A stretch of DNA of 64,000 bases from Rhodospirillaceae bacterium (GCA_947476925.1 CANJSF010000002.1:124001-188000); one strand, 5' to 3'; positions 27,609 through 35,366 are shown, counted from the stretch's first letter. The notes: generated by a model not told the origin, from the letters alone. A program made the numbers and translations.

Positions 27609-29432
27609 ATGATGAAACGTTTGGTTGTGACGGGCGCTTTTGGCGCGGCATTGTCGGTTTTGGCCAGTTCAGCCATGGCCCAGCAGTACACCAACATGAT
27701 CGTCTATGGCGATTCGTTGTCTGACGGTGGCCGCTTGTTTGCGATCACGGGCGGAACAACCCCCGCGAGCCCGCCATATGTGAACGGGCGTTTCTCAAAC
27801 GGTCCAGTGTGGACTGAACAGCTGCCTGCGAAACTGGGCTTTACCTACAACTTTGCCACGAACTTCGCGATCGGCGGCGCTGAAAGCGGCACGACAGGTC
27901 CCGCCAATTTAGGTGTCGCTACGCAAGTGAATACACTTTCGGCGGCAACACCGGTCAACGCCAACTCACTGATCGTGATTTGGGCTGGCGCGAATGACAT
28001 ACAAAACCGCGCAGCCACCACGCCGTCGGCCACGCTGATCGCGCAAACGGTCGGCAACATTGCTACGGCGGTTGGAACGGTTTCGGCACGTGGCGGCAAA
28101 ACATTCTTGGTCGGCAATCTGCCCGACCTGGGGCGTACGCCCGGCGGCGTTGCGTCAGGAAGCGGCACATCGCTCAGTGGCTTAACGCAGGCCTATAACT
28201 CAACTTTGGCAAGCACGATCCCTGGCATTGAGTCAGCGCGGAGCGTGCGCATCGTTGTGATGAATACATTTGGTCTATTCAACGACGTCCTCGCCAACCC
28301 GTCGCTGTATGGCATCACAAATACTTCAATTCCCTGCATCACCCCGGCGGGGGCCACGGGCGCGTGCGCAACAGCCGCGGCCGCAGCCACAACTTTGTTC
28401 TTTGATCCGATCCACCCGTCCGCAACAGCCCATGCAGTCATTGCCAATTTTGCCGCAGCGACTTTGGATCAAGATGCCAACGTGGCGCGCGTGGCGGGCA
28501 TTACGTCGTATCTCGGCCCGCAAATGCTCGATACGATCCGCCAAGGTACCAATGACCGTCTCAATGTTCTGCGCCTGACGAACGGCAAAGAGGGCTCGAC
28601 CTTGCCCATGGGCGTCTATGGTGCAGTGAAATACAATAAGGGCAGCCGCGACAACACGACCAACGTGGCCGGCTATGATTACGATCAACTCACCTACACC
28701 ATTGGCTTTGATCGCGTTTATACCGATGGCTTTGTGCTTGGGGCATCGGCCAACTACGCCGACGGCAAAGCCAAACTTGATAGCGCGCGAGGCCGGCAAG
28801 AATTCTCAGCGGCTGCTTTTGGGGCTTACTTTGGCTACCGCCAATCAAACCTTTGGGTTGATTTGACCGGCGCGGGCAGCTGGGAAAAATACGACCTGTC
28901 GCGCAACACGACGTTTACGCAGCGCGCCACCGCGTCAGCCAAAACCAACGGCAATAGTTATTATTTGGCTGTGGATGGCGGATTCGACTTTGCTGACGAT
29001 GATACCATCAGCGTCGGCCCCATCGCCGGGGTGCGATACCTCAGCTCAAGGATCGACGCCTACAACGAAGCTGACGCGGTGATGTTTAACACCTCAACTG
29101 CGGCGCAGAAGAATACCGGCGTGATCGGATCAATTGGCGCGCAAGCCTCGGGCCTATTCTCGTCGGGCGGTACAGCAATCGCTCCGCGCATTCGCGTGAG
29201 CTATGAGCGCGAATTGGCCAAACTCGATCACTTGGTTGCTGTGACCAATGCCGTTGGCCAAGTGCGAACTCTGACGGGTGGTACAGGCAATATCGATGGC
29301 GTGATTGTCGGCGCAGGCGTGAACATTCAAGCCAGCGCCAATATGAGCTTCTCGGTTGATTATCAAGGAACTGTCAGCCGTTCTGACGGAAAAGATCACG
29401 GCGTGCTTGGACGCTTTGTTTATTCCTTCTAA
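27609..29432 (+). CDS. Autotransporter GDSL-family esterase/lipase (EstA-like)
   Basis: 607 aa. Signal peptide about 1-24 (ending AMAQ). The GDSL hydrolase passenger (about 25-310) has the Ser block VYGDSLSDGG, the Gly/Asn blocks including AGANDI, and the Asp-His block DPIHPSATAH. The C-terminal autotransporter beta-barrel (about 330-607) ends in FVYSF, as expected for outer-membrane insertion. It should display the esterase on the cell surface. Compare EstA of Pseudomonas. An AAGG site precedes ATG 27609. A strong terminator follows. Confidence 0.92.
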   Translation: MMKRLVVTGAFGAALSVLASSAMAQQYTNMIVYGDSLSDGGRLFAITGGTTPASPPYVNGRFSNGPVWTEQLPAKLGFTYNFATNFAIGGAESGTTGPANLGVATQVNTLSAATPVNANSLIVIWAGANDIQNRAATTPSATLIAQTVGNIATAVGTVSARGGKTFLVGNLPDLGRTPGGVASGSGTSLSGLTQAYNSTLASTIPGIESARSVRIVVMNTFGLFNDVLANPSLYGITNTSIPCITPAGATGACATAAAAATTLFFDPIHPSATAHAVIANFAAATLDQDANVARVAGITSYLGPQMLDTIRQGTNDRLNVLRLTNGKEGSTLPMGVYGAVKYNKGSRDNTTNVAGYDYDQLTYTIGFDRVYTDGFVLGASANYADGKAKLDSARGRQEFSAAAFGAYFGYRQSNLWVDLTGAGSWEKYDLSRNTTFTQRATASAKTNGNSYYLAVDGGFDFADDDTISVGPIAGVRYLSSRIDAYNEADAVMFNTSTAAQKNTGVIGSIGAQASGLFSSGGTAIAPRIRVSYERELAKLDHLVAVTNAVGQVRTLTGGTGNIDGVIVGAGVNIQASANMSFSVDYQGTVSRSDGKDHGVLGRFVYSF

Positions 29433-29457
29433 TTGCAACTCACCACCGTTTCACATC

Positions 29458-29491
29458 AATCGGCGCTGACCTCTCAGCGCCGATTTTTTTT
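29458..29491 (+). terminator. Rho-independent terminator after the GDSL autotransporter gene
   Basis: AATCGGCGCTGA pairs with TCAGCGCCGATT around CCTC, then runs into eight T, 25 bp after the stop codon. The next gene (aldehyde dehydrogenase) starts only 14 bp later. Confidence 0.95.
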
Positions 29492-29505
29492 GAAGAGTTC
29501 TGTTG

Positions 29506-30930
29506 ATGGCCGCACCAGTATTTTCAGCCCGCAATCCACGAACCGGCGTTCACGACTATCAATGCGAGCACACCACCGCTGCCGAGCTGGATGACATCGT
29601 CAAACGCCTGCGTGTGAACCAACCCGCATGGGCGGCTTTGACCCTTGAGCGGCGCCTTGATGCGCTTGATCAGTTTATTGCGGCAGTCGAGCGCCACAAG
29701 GGCGACATTTTTAGCGCCCTTAAGACCGATACAGGACGGGTTCGTATTGCCAATCTTGAATTGGGCGCGCTCGGTGGCCAGCTCAAGCGCATCGCCGCCG
29801 ATGCTCGCGCCATGTTGGGGGATATTCCGGCACGCCCCACCATGATCCCGCACATTCACGGCAGCGGCCATTACGTGCCGTACGGAATTATGGGCAACAT
29901 TACGCCCTGGAATTTTCCGCTTCTGCTGTCGTTCATTGATACCTTCCCAGCGCTTGCGGCAGGCAATGCCGTGATTATCAAGCCCAGCGAAGTCACACCA
30001 CGGTGGGTCGAGCCCCTACGAAAGGCGCTGAAGGAAGTGCCAGCCGTCGAAAACATTTTGGTTTTTGCGCGCGGCCCCGGCGATACGGGCGCGGCCTTGA
30101 TCGAGCGCGTCGACCTTGTCAGCTTTACCGGCAGTGTGCGTACGGGCCGCAAAGTTGCTGAAGCCGCGGCCAAGCGCTTTATTCCGGCATTTCTTGAACT
30201 CGGCGGAAAAGACCCAGCCGTGGTGTTGGCCTCGGCTAACGTTGACTTGGCCGCCGCCAGCATTTTGCGAGCTTCGGTTTCAGCGACAGGCCAAGCGTGC
30301 CAATCGCTCGAGCGCGTTTATGTGGCCCGGCCCATCTACGATGCCTTTGTCCAGAAACTGGTCGAAAAGGCCAAAGCGACGACGCTTGACATTGACGATG
30401 CCGACAAAGGTTTCGTTGGTCCGTTTATTTTTGAGCGCCAGGCCGATGTCGTGGCCGATCACCTCAAAGATGCGGTGGCCAAGGGAGCCAAGATTTTATG
30501 TGGCGGCGAAATTATTACCAAAGGCGGAAAGTGGCTGGCGCCTACGGTACTGGTCGATGTGAACCACAAAATGAAAGTGATGACCGAGGAAACTTTCGGT
30601 CCGGTGATCCCGGTGATGCCGTTTGATTCGCTCGACGAGGGAATCGCGCTCGCCAACGATACGACCTATGGCTTGTCAGCATCGGTGTTTGCTGCAACGG
30701 CCGAGGAAGCCATGCCGGTCGCGCGGCGTCTCAATGCCGGAGCTATCAGCATCAACGACGGCTCGCTCACCGCCATGATCCAAGACGTCGCCCATGAATC
30801 GTTCCGGTTCTCGGGCATTGGGCCAACGCGGTTCGGCGCTGAAGGGATTCTGCGCTATATGAGGCGCAAGGCGGTGCTGACCAATACCCTCGGGCCTATG
30901 GATGTCACTGGCCAGCTCATCAAATTATAG
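29506..30930 (+). CDS. NAD(P)-dependent aldehyde dehydrogenase
   Basis: 474 aa. Oxidises aldehydes to acids. The general-base Glu is in FLELGGKDPAVV, the catalytic Cys in SATGQACQSLERVYV, and the Rossmann region contains ITPWNFPLLLS and IIKPSEVTP. The sequence after the Cys (QACQSLERVYV) differs from the QxCxxxxR of betaine aldehyde dehydrogenases. Start ATG 29506 with GAAGAG upstream; the TTG just before is in frame. Substrate unknown. The window gives no pathway partner, and the promoter must lie close to the preceding terminator. Confidence 0.92.
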   Translation: MAAPVFSARNPRTGVHDYQCEHTTAAELDDIVKRLRVNQPAWAALTLERRLDALDQFIAAVERHKGDIFSALKTDTGRVRIANLELGALGGQLKRIAADARAMLGDIPARPTMIPHIHGSGHYVPYGIMGNITPWNFPLLLSFIDTFPALAAGNAVIIKPSEVTPRWVEPLRKALKEVPAVENILVFARGPGDTGAALIERVDLVSFTGSVRTGRKVAEAAAKRFIPAFLELGGKDPAVVLASANVDLAAASILRASVSATGQACQSLERVYVARPIYDAFVQKLVEKAKATTLDIDDADKGFVGPFIFERQADVVADHLKDAVAKGAKILCGGEIITKGGKWLAPTVLVDVNHKMKVMTEETFGPVIPVMPFDSLDEGIALANDTTYGLSASVFAATAEEAMPVARRLNAGAISINDGSLTAMIQDVAHESFRFSGIGPTRFGAEGILRYMRRKAVLTNTLGPMDVTGQLIKL

Positions 30931-30951
30931 AAATTATTAAGCCTAGGCGGC

Positions 30952-30979
30952 CTTGACGGACGAGGCTTGCGACCTAAAT
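30952..30979 (+). promoter_or_regulatory. RpoH (heat-shock sigma-32) promoter of hsp20
   Basis: CTTG (30952-30955), exactly 17 nt, then CCTAAAT (30973-30979). This matches six of seven bases of the alphaproteobacterial RpoH -10 (CYTATNT) at the consensus spacing. Transcription would start near 30986, giving a ~120-nt leader that ends in a ROSE-like thermometer. Confidence 0.75.
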
Positions 30980-31036
30980 CCTGGGTGTGACGGATGCCTT
31001 TTAGGGTCCGTCTGGGCGAAACGGCGCGGCCCAGCA

Positions 31037-31108
31037 GGGCGCGATCATGGCTTTAAACCATGCACGCCCACCATTGCGCCGATTGATATTGCTCATCGGA
31101 GAATATCC
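31037..31108 (+). ncRNA. ROSE-like RNA thermometer in the hsp20 5'-UTR
   Basis: The 3' hairpin 31085-31107 pairs GATATT with AATATC and CTC with GAG, with a single bulged G (31091) and loop ATCG. The pairing strand contains TTGCT, the conserved anti-Shine-Dalgarno U(U/C)GCU of ROSE elements, and it covers the GGAG ribosome site (31098-31101) of the gene starting at 31109. Upstream, GGGCG/CGCCC (31037-31041/31065-31069) and ATGG/CCAT (31047-31050/31058-31061) form a nested stable hairpin, as in other ROSE leaders. Melting at heat-shock temperature would free the ribosome site. Confidence 0.82.
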
Positions 31109-31588
31109 ATGCGTACTCTTGATCTCTCACCTTTATTCCGAGCCACTGTTGGATTCGATAACCTGTCGCGTATTTTCGACACGGCCACCCGTTTCGATGA
31201 AACGCAGTTGTCGTACCCGCCTTACAACATCGTTAAAAGCGGCACGGATGATTACAAAATCACATTTGCCGTTGCCGGCTTTGCCGAAGCCGACATCGAC
31301 GTCCAAGTTGAAAACAACACTCTGATCGTTAAAGGCAAAACGGGCAGCGAAGAGGCCGGTGCGCAATATCTGCACCGCGGGATTGCTGGCCGCTCGTTCG
31401 AGCGTCGTTTTGAACTGGCCGATCACATTCGCGCCGTCGGCGCCCGAATGGAAAACGGCTTGCTCCATATCGAGCTCAAACGCGAAATCCCCGAAGCCTT
31501 AAAGCCGCGACGCATTGCGATTGCCACGACCACGGCCAAATCTGTGGGCCCCGTGATTGAAAGCACTGTGACCGCAAAGGCTGCTTAA
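31109..31588 (+). CDS. Small heat-shock protein, Hsp20 / alpha-crystallin family
   Basis: 159 aa ATP-independent holdase, IbpA/HspA class. The alpha-crystallin domain spans about 33-135: YPPYNIVKSGTDDYKITFAV, VENNTLIVKGK, and MENGLLHIELKREIPE. The C-terminal I-x-I-type anchor is RRIAIAT. ATG 31109 is fixed by the GGAG site inside the thermometer hairpin; the frame extends upstream, but that stretch is leader. Controlled by an RpoH promoter plus an RNA thermometer (separate entries). Confidence 0.95.
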   Translation: MRTLDLSPLFRATVGFDNLSRIFDTATRFDETQLSYPPYNIVKSGTDDYKITFAVAGFAEADIDVQVENNTLIVKGKTGSEEAGAQYLHRGIAGRSFERRFELADHIRAVGARMENGLLHIELKREIPEALKPRRIAIATTTAKSVGPVIESTVTAKAA

Positions 31589-31602
31589 GTCTTTCACGTT
31601 AC

Positions 31603-31681
31603 CTGCGACCGGCTTGATCTCCCCCCTTCAGACCCCTCATTTTGGGATTCCCCTCCCGCGTGTCTGATTAGCCGGTCGCAG
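31603..31681. other. Structured intergenic element: 12-bp inverted repeat with C-rich interior
   Basis: CTGCGACCGGCT (31603-31614) pairs perfectly with AGCCGGTCGCAG (31670-31681). Inside, TCAGAC (31628-31633) pairs with GTCTGA (31662-31667), and CCC/GGG can close a small loop. Unpaired parts are C-rich (CCCCCC, CCCCTCCC), resembling anti-Shine-Dalgarno loops of some alphaproteobacterial sRNAs. It starts 15 bp after hsp20 stops. No T-run follows, so it is not a classical terminator. Could be an sRNA or 3'-UTR element; function unproven. Confidence 0.45.
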
Positions 31682-31741
31682 GGCTCGTGCTTCCATCGCG
31701 TTCTCGCTAAAGTGTGTCTCTGTATATGAACGGAGGTACCC

Positions 31742-32146
31742 ATGGCGCGACCCGATCAAGTCATTCCCGTCAATCCCATGCTCGAAGAGAAATTCGGGCT
31801 GAGTTATCTCATTAAGTCCGGCAAAACGCTTTATATGGCCGGCGTTTTGTCGGCTGACGATGCCACGTTTGAATTGGTGGGCGCCGGCGACATGGCTGCC
31901 CAAATCCGTCAAATTTATGCGCGCATGCAACGTAACTTGGCAAAGGCGGGGTGCACGCTGCGCCACGTGGTGAGTGAAATTAGTTTTACGACGGATATCA
32001 AAGCCCTTGGCGATGCAGCCAACGTGCGCCGCGAGATTTATCAAGCCGCCAATGCAGCACCGCCAGTTGCGACGGCTGTGCAGGTGGCCGGTTTGTATTT
32101 ACCCGGCGCTCTGCTTGAAATTCATGCGACCGCTGAATTGCCATAA
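31742..32146 (+). CDS. RidA/YjgF-family protein, Arg-less (first of two tandem copies)
   Basis: 134 aa with the whole RidA fold: LYMAGVLSADD, MAAQIRQIYARMQRNLAKAG and LLEIHATAEL at the end. RidA enzymes hydrolyse reactive imines from PLP enzymes using an Arg in P-x-R-S/T-x-V. Here that segment is PPVATAVQV, with Thr111 at the Arg place, so it belongs to a non-deaminase Rid subgroup. ATG follows GGAGG by 5 nt. The next gene, 14 bp downstream, is its paralog; heteromeric trimers are possible. Confidence 0.88.
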   Translation: MARPDQVIPVNPMLEEKFGLSYLIKSGKTLYMAGVLSADDATFELVGAGDMAAQIRQIYARMQRNLAKAGCTLRHVVSEISFTTDIKALGDAANVRREIYQAANAAPPVATAVQVAGLYLPGALLEIHATAELP

Positions 32147-32160
32147 GGGAACGCATTTCC

Positions 32161-32562
32161 ATGGCCCGACATGACCAAGTGATCTCGGTTTATCCCGAAC
32201 TCGAAAAACGCTTCGATCTCAGTTACGCCGTTAAGTCGGGCAATTTGCTGTTTCTCTCGGGCATGGTGTCCGCCGATGAGAACTTCAATCTCGTCGGCGC
32301 GAACGATATGGAAGCGCAAATTCGCTGTATTTACGGTCGCATTCAAAAAGTTTTGGCGGCGGCAGGCGCGTCGCTCAAGAATGTGGTGAGCGAAACCAAT
32401 TACACCACCAATTCACCTGAACTGACCAAAGCGGCTTGGGTGCGTGCCGATATTTATAAGCAAGCTGGTGCCGCCATGCCTGCAGCGACCGGCGTTCATG
32501 TTGCCAGCCTGACGTTGGCAGGAGCCATGTTGGAAATTCATGCAACAGCGGTCTTAGATTAA
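32161..32562 (+). CDS. RidA/YjgF-family protein, Arg-less (second of two tandem copies)
   Basis: 133 aa paralog of the preceding gene, sharing MAR-DQVI at the N-terminus, LSYxxKSG, MEAQIRCIYGRIQKVLAAAG and MLEIHATAVL. The Arg needed for imine deamination is again missing (MPAATGVHV, Thr110). Tandem retention with the same loss suggests a shared non-deaminase role, such as ligand binding. Confidence 0.88.
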   Translation: MARHDQVISVYPELEKRFDLSYAVKSGNLLFLSGMVSADENFNLVGANDMEAQIRCIYGRIQKVLAAAGASLKNVVSETNYTTNSPELTKAAWVRADIYKQAGAAMPAATGVHVASLTLAGAMLEIHATAVLD

Positions 32563-32770
32563 GGCGGTTTGTCCTGATACAACATCGGGCAAACGTTCAC
32601 GGCGATGTGTCTTCACGTCGTGCTCATAGTTGATATTCTCGCAAGCTGAAACTTGAACACCAACTCATGGGGCGTGGGGACTTCGCCATGAAACAGGTGT
32701 GTCAAACTCACTTTTTTTGATGTCGCGCAGCCCCACAACCGACCCTTCCATTGGCGCCGGATGGATAACG

Positions 32771-33439
32771 ATGACAAAAGCAAAGTTTGTTCCCTACCGT
32801 GATTTTACCGAAATGCCCGCTGCTGACATGCGGGCGCGGGCGCAATCGTTTCGCGACACCATGGCGCTGCGCCGTTCAGTGCGCCAATTTGCCCGCAGGC
32901 CGGTGGATCGCAGCGTTATTGAGGATTGCCTTCGCGCGGCCCATGCGGGCCCCAGCGGCGCTAACATGCAGCCCTGGCATTTCGTCGTTGTTGCCGACCC
33001 CGCCGTGAAAGCCGAAATTCGCAAAGGCGCCGAAGAAGAAGAGCGCGAGTTCTACAGCGGTCGCGCCGGCGATGACTGGCTCAAGGTCCTCGAGCCCATC
33101 GGCACCGTGCCGCTGAAGCCTTTTCTGGATGACGCGCCGTACCTGATAGTGGTGTTTCAAAAAAACTACGCCATCGCCGCCAATCACCATCGGCAAAACC
33201 ACTACTACGTCCCTGAAAGTGTCGGCATCGCCACGGGCATTCTCATCGCTGCATTGCAGCATGCGGGCCTCGCCACGCTGATTCACACACCGCGTCCCAT
33301 GGGCTTTTTACGTCGGGTCTTGAAGCGGCCCGCCAACGAAAGCGCCTGCATGATTGTGGTCACCGGTTATCCCGCAGCCGATGCAACAGTTCCGGTTTTG
33401 AAGAAAAAATATTTCGATGACGTGGTCAGTTTTATCTAA
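32771..33439 (+). CDS. Iodotyrosine-deiodinase-like flavin reductase (nitroreductase superfamily)
   Basis: 222 aa from ATG 32771; in-frame ATG 32720 and GTG 32699 are possible, and no start has a strong ribosome site. RRSVRQF and GPSGANMQPWHFVVV are the FMN-binding blocks. Compared from memory with human IYD, the zwitterion-binding residues Glu157/Tyr161/Lys182 have counterparts Glu91/Tyr95/Lys116 with identical spacing, and Thr239 is matched by Thr173 (IHTP). HYYVPESVGIATGILIAALQ is also IYD-like. It probably carries out FMN-dependent reductive dehalogenation of a halotyrosine or related phenol. A generic nitroreductase is the alternative. Confidence 0.82.
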   Translation: MTKAKFVPYRDFTEMPAADMRARAQSFRDTMALRRSVRQFARRPVDRSVIEDCLRAAHAGPSGANMQPWHFVVVADPAVKAEIRKGAEEEEREFYSGRAGDDWLKVLEPIGTVPLKPFLDDAPYLIVVFQKNYAIAANHHRQNHYYVPESVGIATGILIAALQHAGLATLIHTPRPMGFLRRVLKRPANESACMIVVTGYPAADATVPVLKKKYFDDVVSFI

Positions 33440-33538
33440 TGCGGGAATTATTTTCTGCCGAGCTTTCTCTCTGATGCGTGCGCATTGACCATGCGATCTG
33501 CCCATGATCCGATCATGGAATCCAAAAGGGAGGATCAC

Positions 33539-34726
33539 ATGACGGACGCTACATCAACACCATCACGCCGCGCGGTGATGACCAGTGCAGTTGGACTAGC
33601 AGCTGCTGCCACAGCAGGCAGCGCGCAGGCCTCAGACCAAATGGCCCAAGCCACCGCGCGCTCAACCAACGTCTCGGTTGCCAAGCGCGGTGTGTACGAC
33701 ACAGTGCCGCTGCGCCAAGAGGCGATCAACGTCTGCGCGATCCAATCGCGCGTGCGCGGTGTCGAAATTAAAAACCTCAAGCAAAGCATGGCCGAGGGGC
33801 TGAAGCATGCATCCCAACTTATCAATCACGCCCAAGGCATTGTTGACGAATGGGGTGGCGAGCGCATTTGGGGGGCCAAGCAAGACCTTATCTGTATGCA
33901 CGAATTTCCTATTCAGGGCTTTCGCCCCTGGAACCGCAAAGAGCTCAACAAGATCGCTTTTGAATTACCTGGGCCCGAAGTGGATGCCATTGCCCAACTG
34001 GCTAAAAAGCACGGCTGCTACATCGCCTTTGGTTGTTACGCCAAAGAAAAGGACTGGCCCGATCACGTGATTAACATGTCGGTCATTGTTGGCCCCAAGG
34101 GCGATATCGTTTCCAAGCAATGGAAAGCGCGCAATATTCTGGGCCTGTTCGGCGAAGGCGCACTGATTGGCACCACGATTTACGATGTGCTTGATCGTTT
34201 TGTCGAAATGTATGGCTGGGATGCCACGCTGCCCATCGCGCGTACCGACATTGGCAACATTGCCATGACGGCTGTGGGCGGCGAGCCGATGTTGTACCAA
34301 GCACTAGCGCTGAAGGGCGCCGAGATCATGATTCTGTCAGTGACCGGCGGCAACAACCCCGACTCTGCCATTGCTGCGGCACGCGCCAGTCGCGTGTACA
34401 CGGTGGGGGTTGGCAACTCAGTATCGTTTGATAACCCGGGCTTCTCGGAAGCTGCGGGCTCAAAGGATGAGGGCACTGTCGTGGTTGATCCGCGCGGTGT
34501 GCCGTTGGCGCGATCAGCCAATCATCACGAAGACTATGTCAGCGCGCGCGTCGGCATCGCCGACTTCCGCAAAACGCGCCGGTTTCCCGAACTGCCGATG
34601 GCGTTGTTCCTGCCGGTGTTCCAACAGTACGAGCCAAAGTTTACACCCAATACGTTCTTGCAAAAGTTACCGGCAGACTATCGGGAAGCCGGTGAAATTG
34701 TTCGCGCAAAGATGAACGCCAAATAA
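33539..34726 (+). CDS. Tat-exported nitrilase-superfamily protein lacking the nucleophile Cys
   Basis: 395 aa. Tat signal SRRAVMTSAVGLAAAATAG (about 9-30). GGGAGG precedes ATG 33539. The carbon-nitrogen hydrolase fold keeps the Glu (CMHEFPIQG, Glu122) and the Lys (SKQWKARN, Lys196), but the strand that should carry the nucleophile (ICYDxxFPE type) reads IGNIAMTAVGGEPMLYQALA, with Met243-Thr244 where Cys is expected and no Cys nearby. Closest in layout to aliphatic amidase/formamidase members (QALALKGAEIMILS). It is either inactive and binding-only or uses changed chemistry. Confidence 0.83.
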   Translation: MTDATSTPSRRAVMTSAVGLAAAATAGSAQASDQMAQATARSTNVSVAKRGVYDTVPLRQEAINVCAIQSRVRGVEIKNLKQSMAEGLKHASQLINHAQGIVDEWGGERIWGAKQDLICMHEFPIQGFRPWNRKELNKIAFELPGPEVDAIAQLAKKHGCYIAFGCYAKEKDWPDHVINMSVIVGPKGDIVSKQWKARNILGLFGEGALIGTTIYDVLDRFVEMYGWDATLPIARTDIGNIAMTAVGGEPMLYQALALKGAEIMILSVTGGNNPDSAIAAARASRVYTVGVGNSVSFDNPGFSEAAGSKDEGTVVVDPRGVPLARSANHHEDYVSARVGIADFRKTRRFPELPMALFLPVFQQYEPKFTPNTFLQKLPADYREAGEIVRAKMNAK

Positions 34727-34738
34727 TTGTCGCGCAGG

Positions 34739-34770
34739 TCCACGTTCTCGTCTTCAAACGAGAACGTGGA
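34739..34770. terminator. 12-bp hairpin between convergent genes
   Basis: TCCACGTTCTCG and CGAGAACGTGGA pair perfectly around TCTTCAAA, between the nitrilase-like gene and the convergent Cys-rich gene. It lacks a T-run on either strand, so termination may be Rho-assisted, or the hairpin may protect the 3' ends. Confidence 0.55.
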
Positions 34771-34784
34771 GTTTGCGGCAGGTA

Positions 34785-35114
34785 TTATTGTTTGGGTTTT
34801 TCGCCAGGCATGCCGCTTGGCGGGCTTGCGTTTCCGCCGCCCATTCCGCCGCCCATTCCTTGACCTTGGCCCATGCCTTGCCCACGCATAGAGGCCATGG
34901 CTGCCTTGCAACCGTCCGACATTTTGTCGCGATTTTTCATCACGCACGCCATTGTCGGTTGGCCGGGTTTAGCGTCGGCGCAAACTTTTTTAATATCGGC
35001 ATCACAAGCCTCGCGCATGGCGGGGTTATGTGGTGGCTGTTGCTGTTGGGCCTGTGCGGCACCAGCCAATACAACGCTGGTCGTCAAAGCTAAAATCAGG
35101 TGACGTAAGTTCAT
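34785..35114 (-). CDS. Secreted Cys-rich repeat protein with a Gly/Met-rich tail
   Basis: 109 aa. Signal peptide about 1-22 (ending AAQAQ). One Cys-rich repeat of the GLG1/cysteine-rich-repeat type spans 37-69 with four Cys (37, 45, 57, 69) in the pattern ACDADIKKVCAD then MACVMKNRDKMSDGCK. The C-terminal 40 residues are Gly/Met/Gln-rich (MGQGQGMGGGMGGG). ATG 35114 is set by GGGGAG upstream; frame continuation upstream runs into the tRNA. A periplasmic or metal-related role is possible but unproven. Confidence 0.82.
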   Translation of the reverse strand: MNLRHLILALTTSVVLAGAAQAQQQQPPHNPAMREACDADIKKVCADAKPGQPTMACVMKNRDKMSDGCKAAMASMRGQGMGQGQGMGGGMGGGNASPPSGMPGEKPKQ

Positions 35115-35212
35115 GATGATGCTCTCCCCTAGGTTACGGCGCATCCCGCGCCATGCCTCATGATCATAACTGATCGGAAGCGCCAGACAGCGACTTTTTA
35201 GGGATAAAAAGA

Positions 35213-35300
35213 TGGTGCCCCCGGCCGGACTTGAACCGGCACGTCCGTTACCAGACAACGGATTTTAAGTCCGTTGCGTCTACCATTCCGCCACGGGGGC
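35213..35300 (-). tRNA. tRNA-Leu (anticodon UAA), CCA encoded
   Basis: The acceptor stem GCCCCCG/CGGGGGC pairs over 7 bp, followed by A and an encoded CCA (35213-35215). The anticodon loop CTTAAAA gives UAA between ACGGA and TCCGT stems. It has a long class-II variable arm typical of tRNA-Leu, and the T-arm GCCGGTTCAAGTCCGGC. Mature body 85 nt plus CCA. Confidence 0.97.
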
Positions 35301-35366
35301 CCTTTTGGTCGTGCGGGCCGGACCCTAATCCGGGACGGCTTTGCGAGCAACCATCCGTGTTGCTTT

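Noticed and set aside
27386-27697. 103-codon minus-strand frame with four Cys between the AGT fusion gene and the GDSL gene
   Set aside because: Its only ATG lies inside the GDSL signal peptide region on the other strand, no ribosome site is seen for internal TTG starts, and the sequence matches nothing I recognise. A short gene at 27386-27580 cannot be fully excluded.
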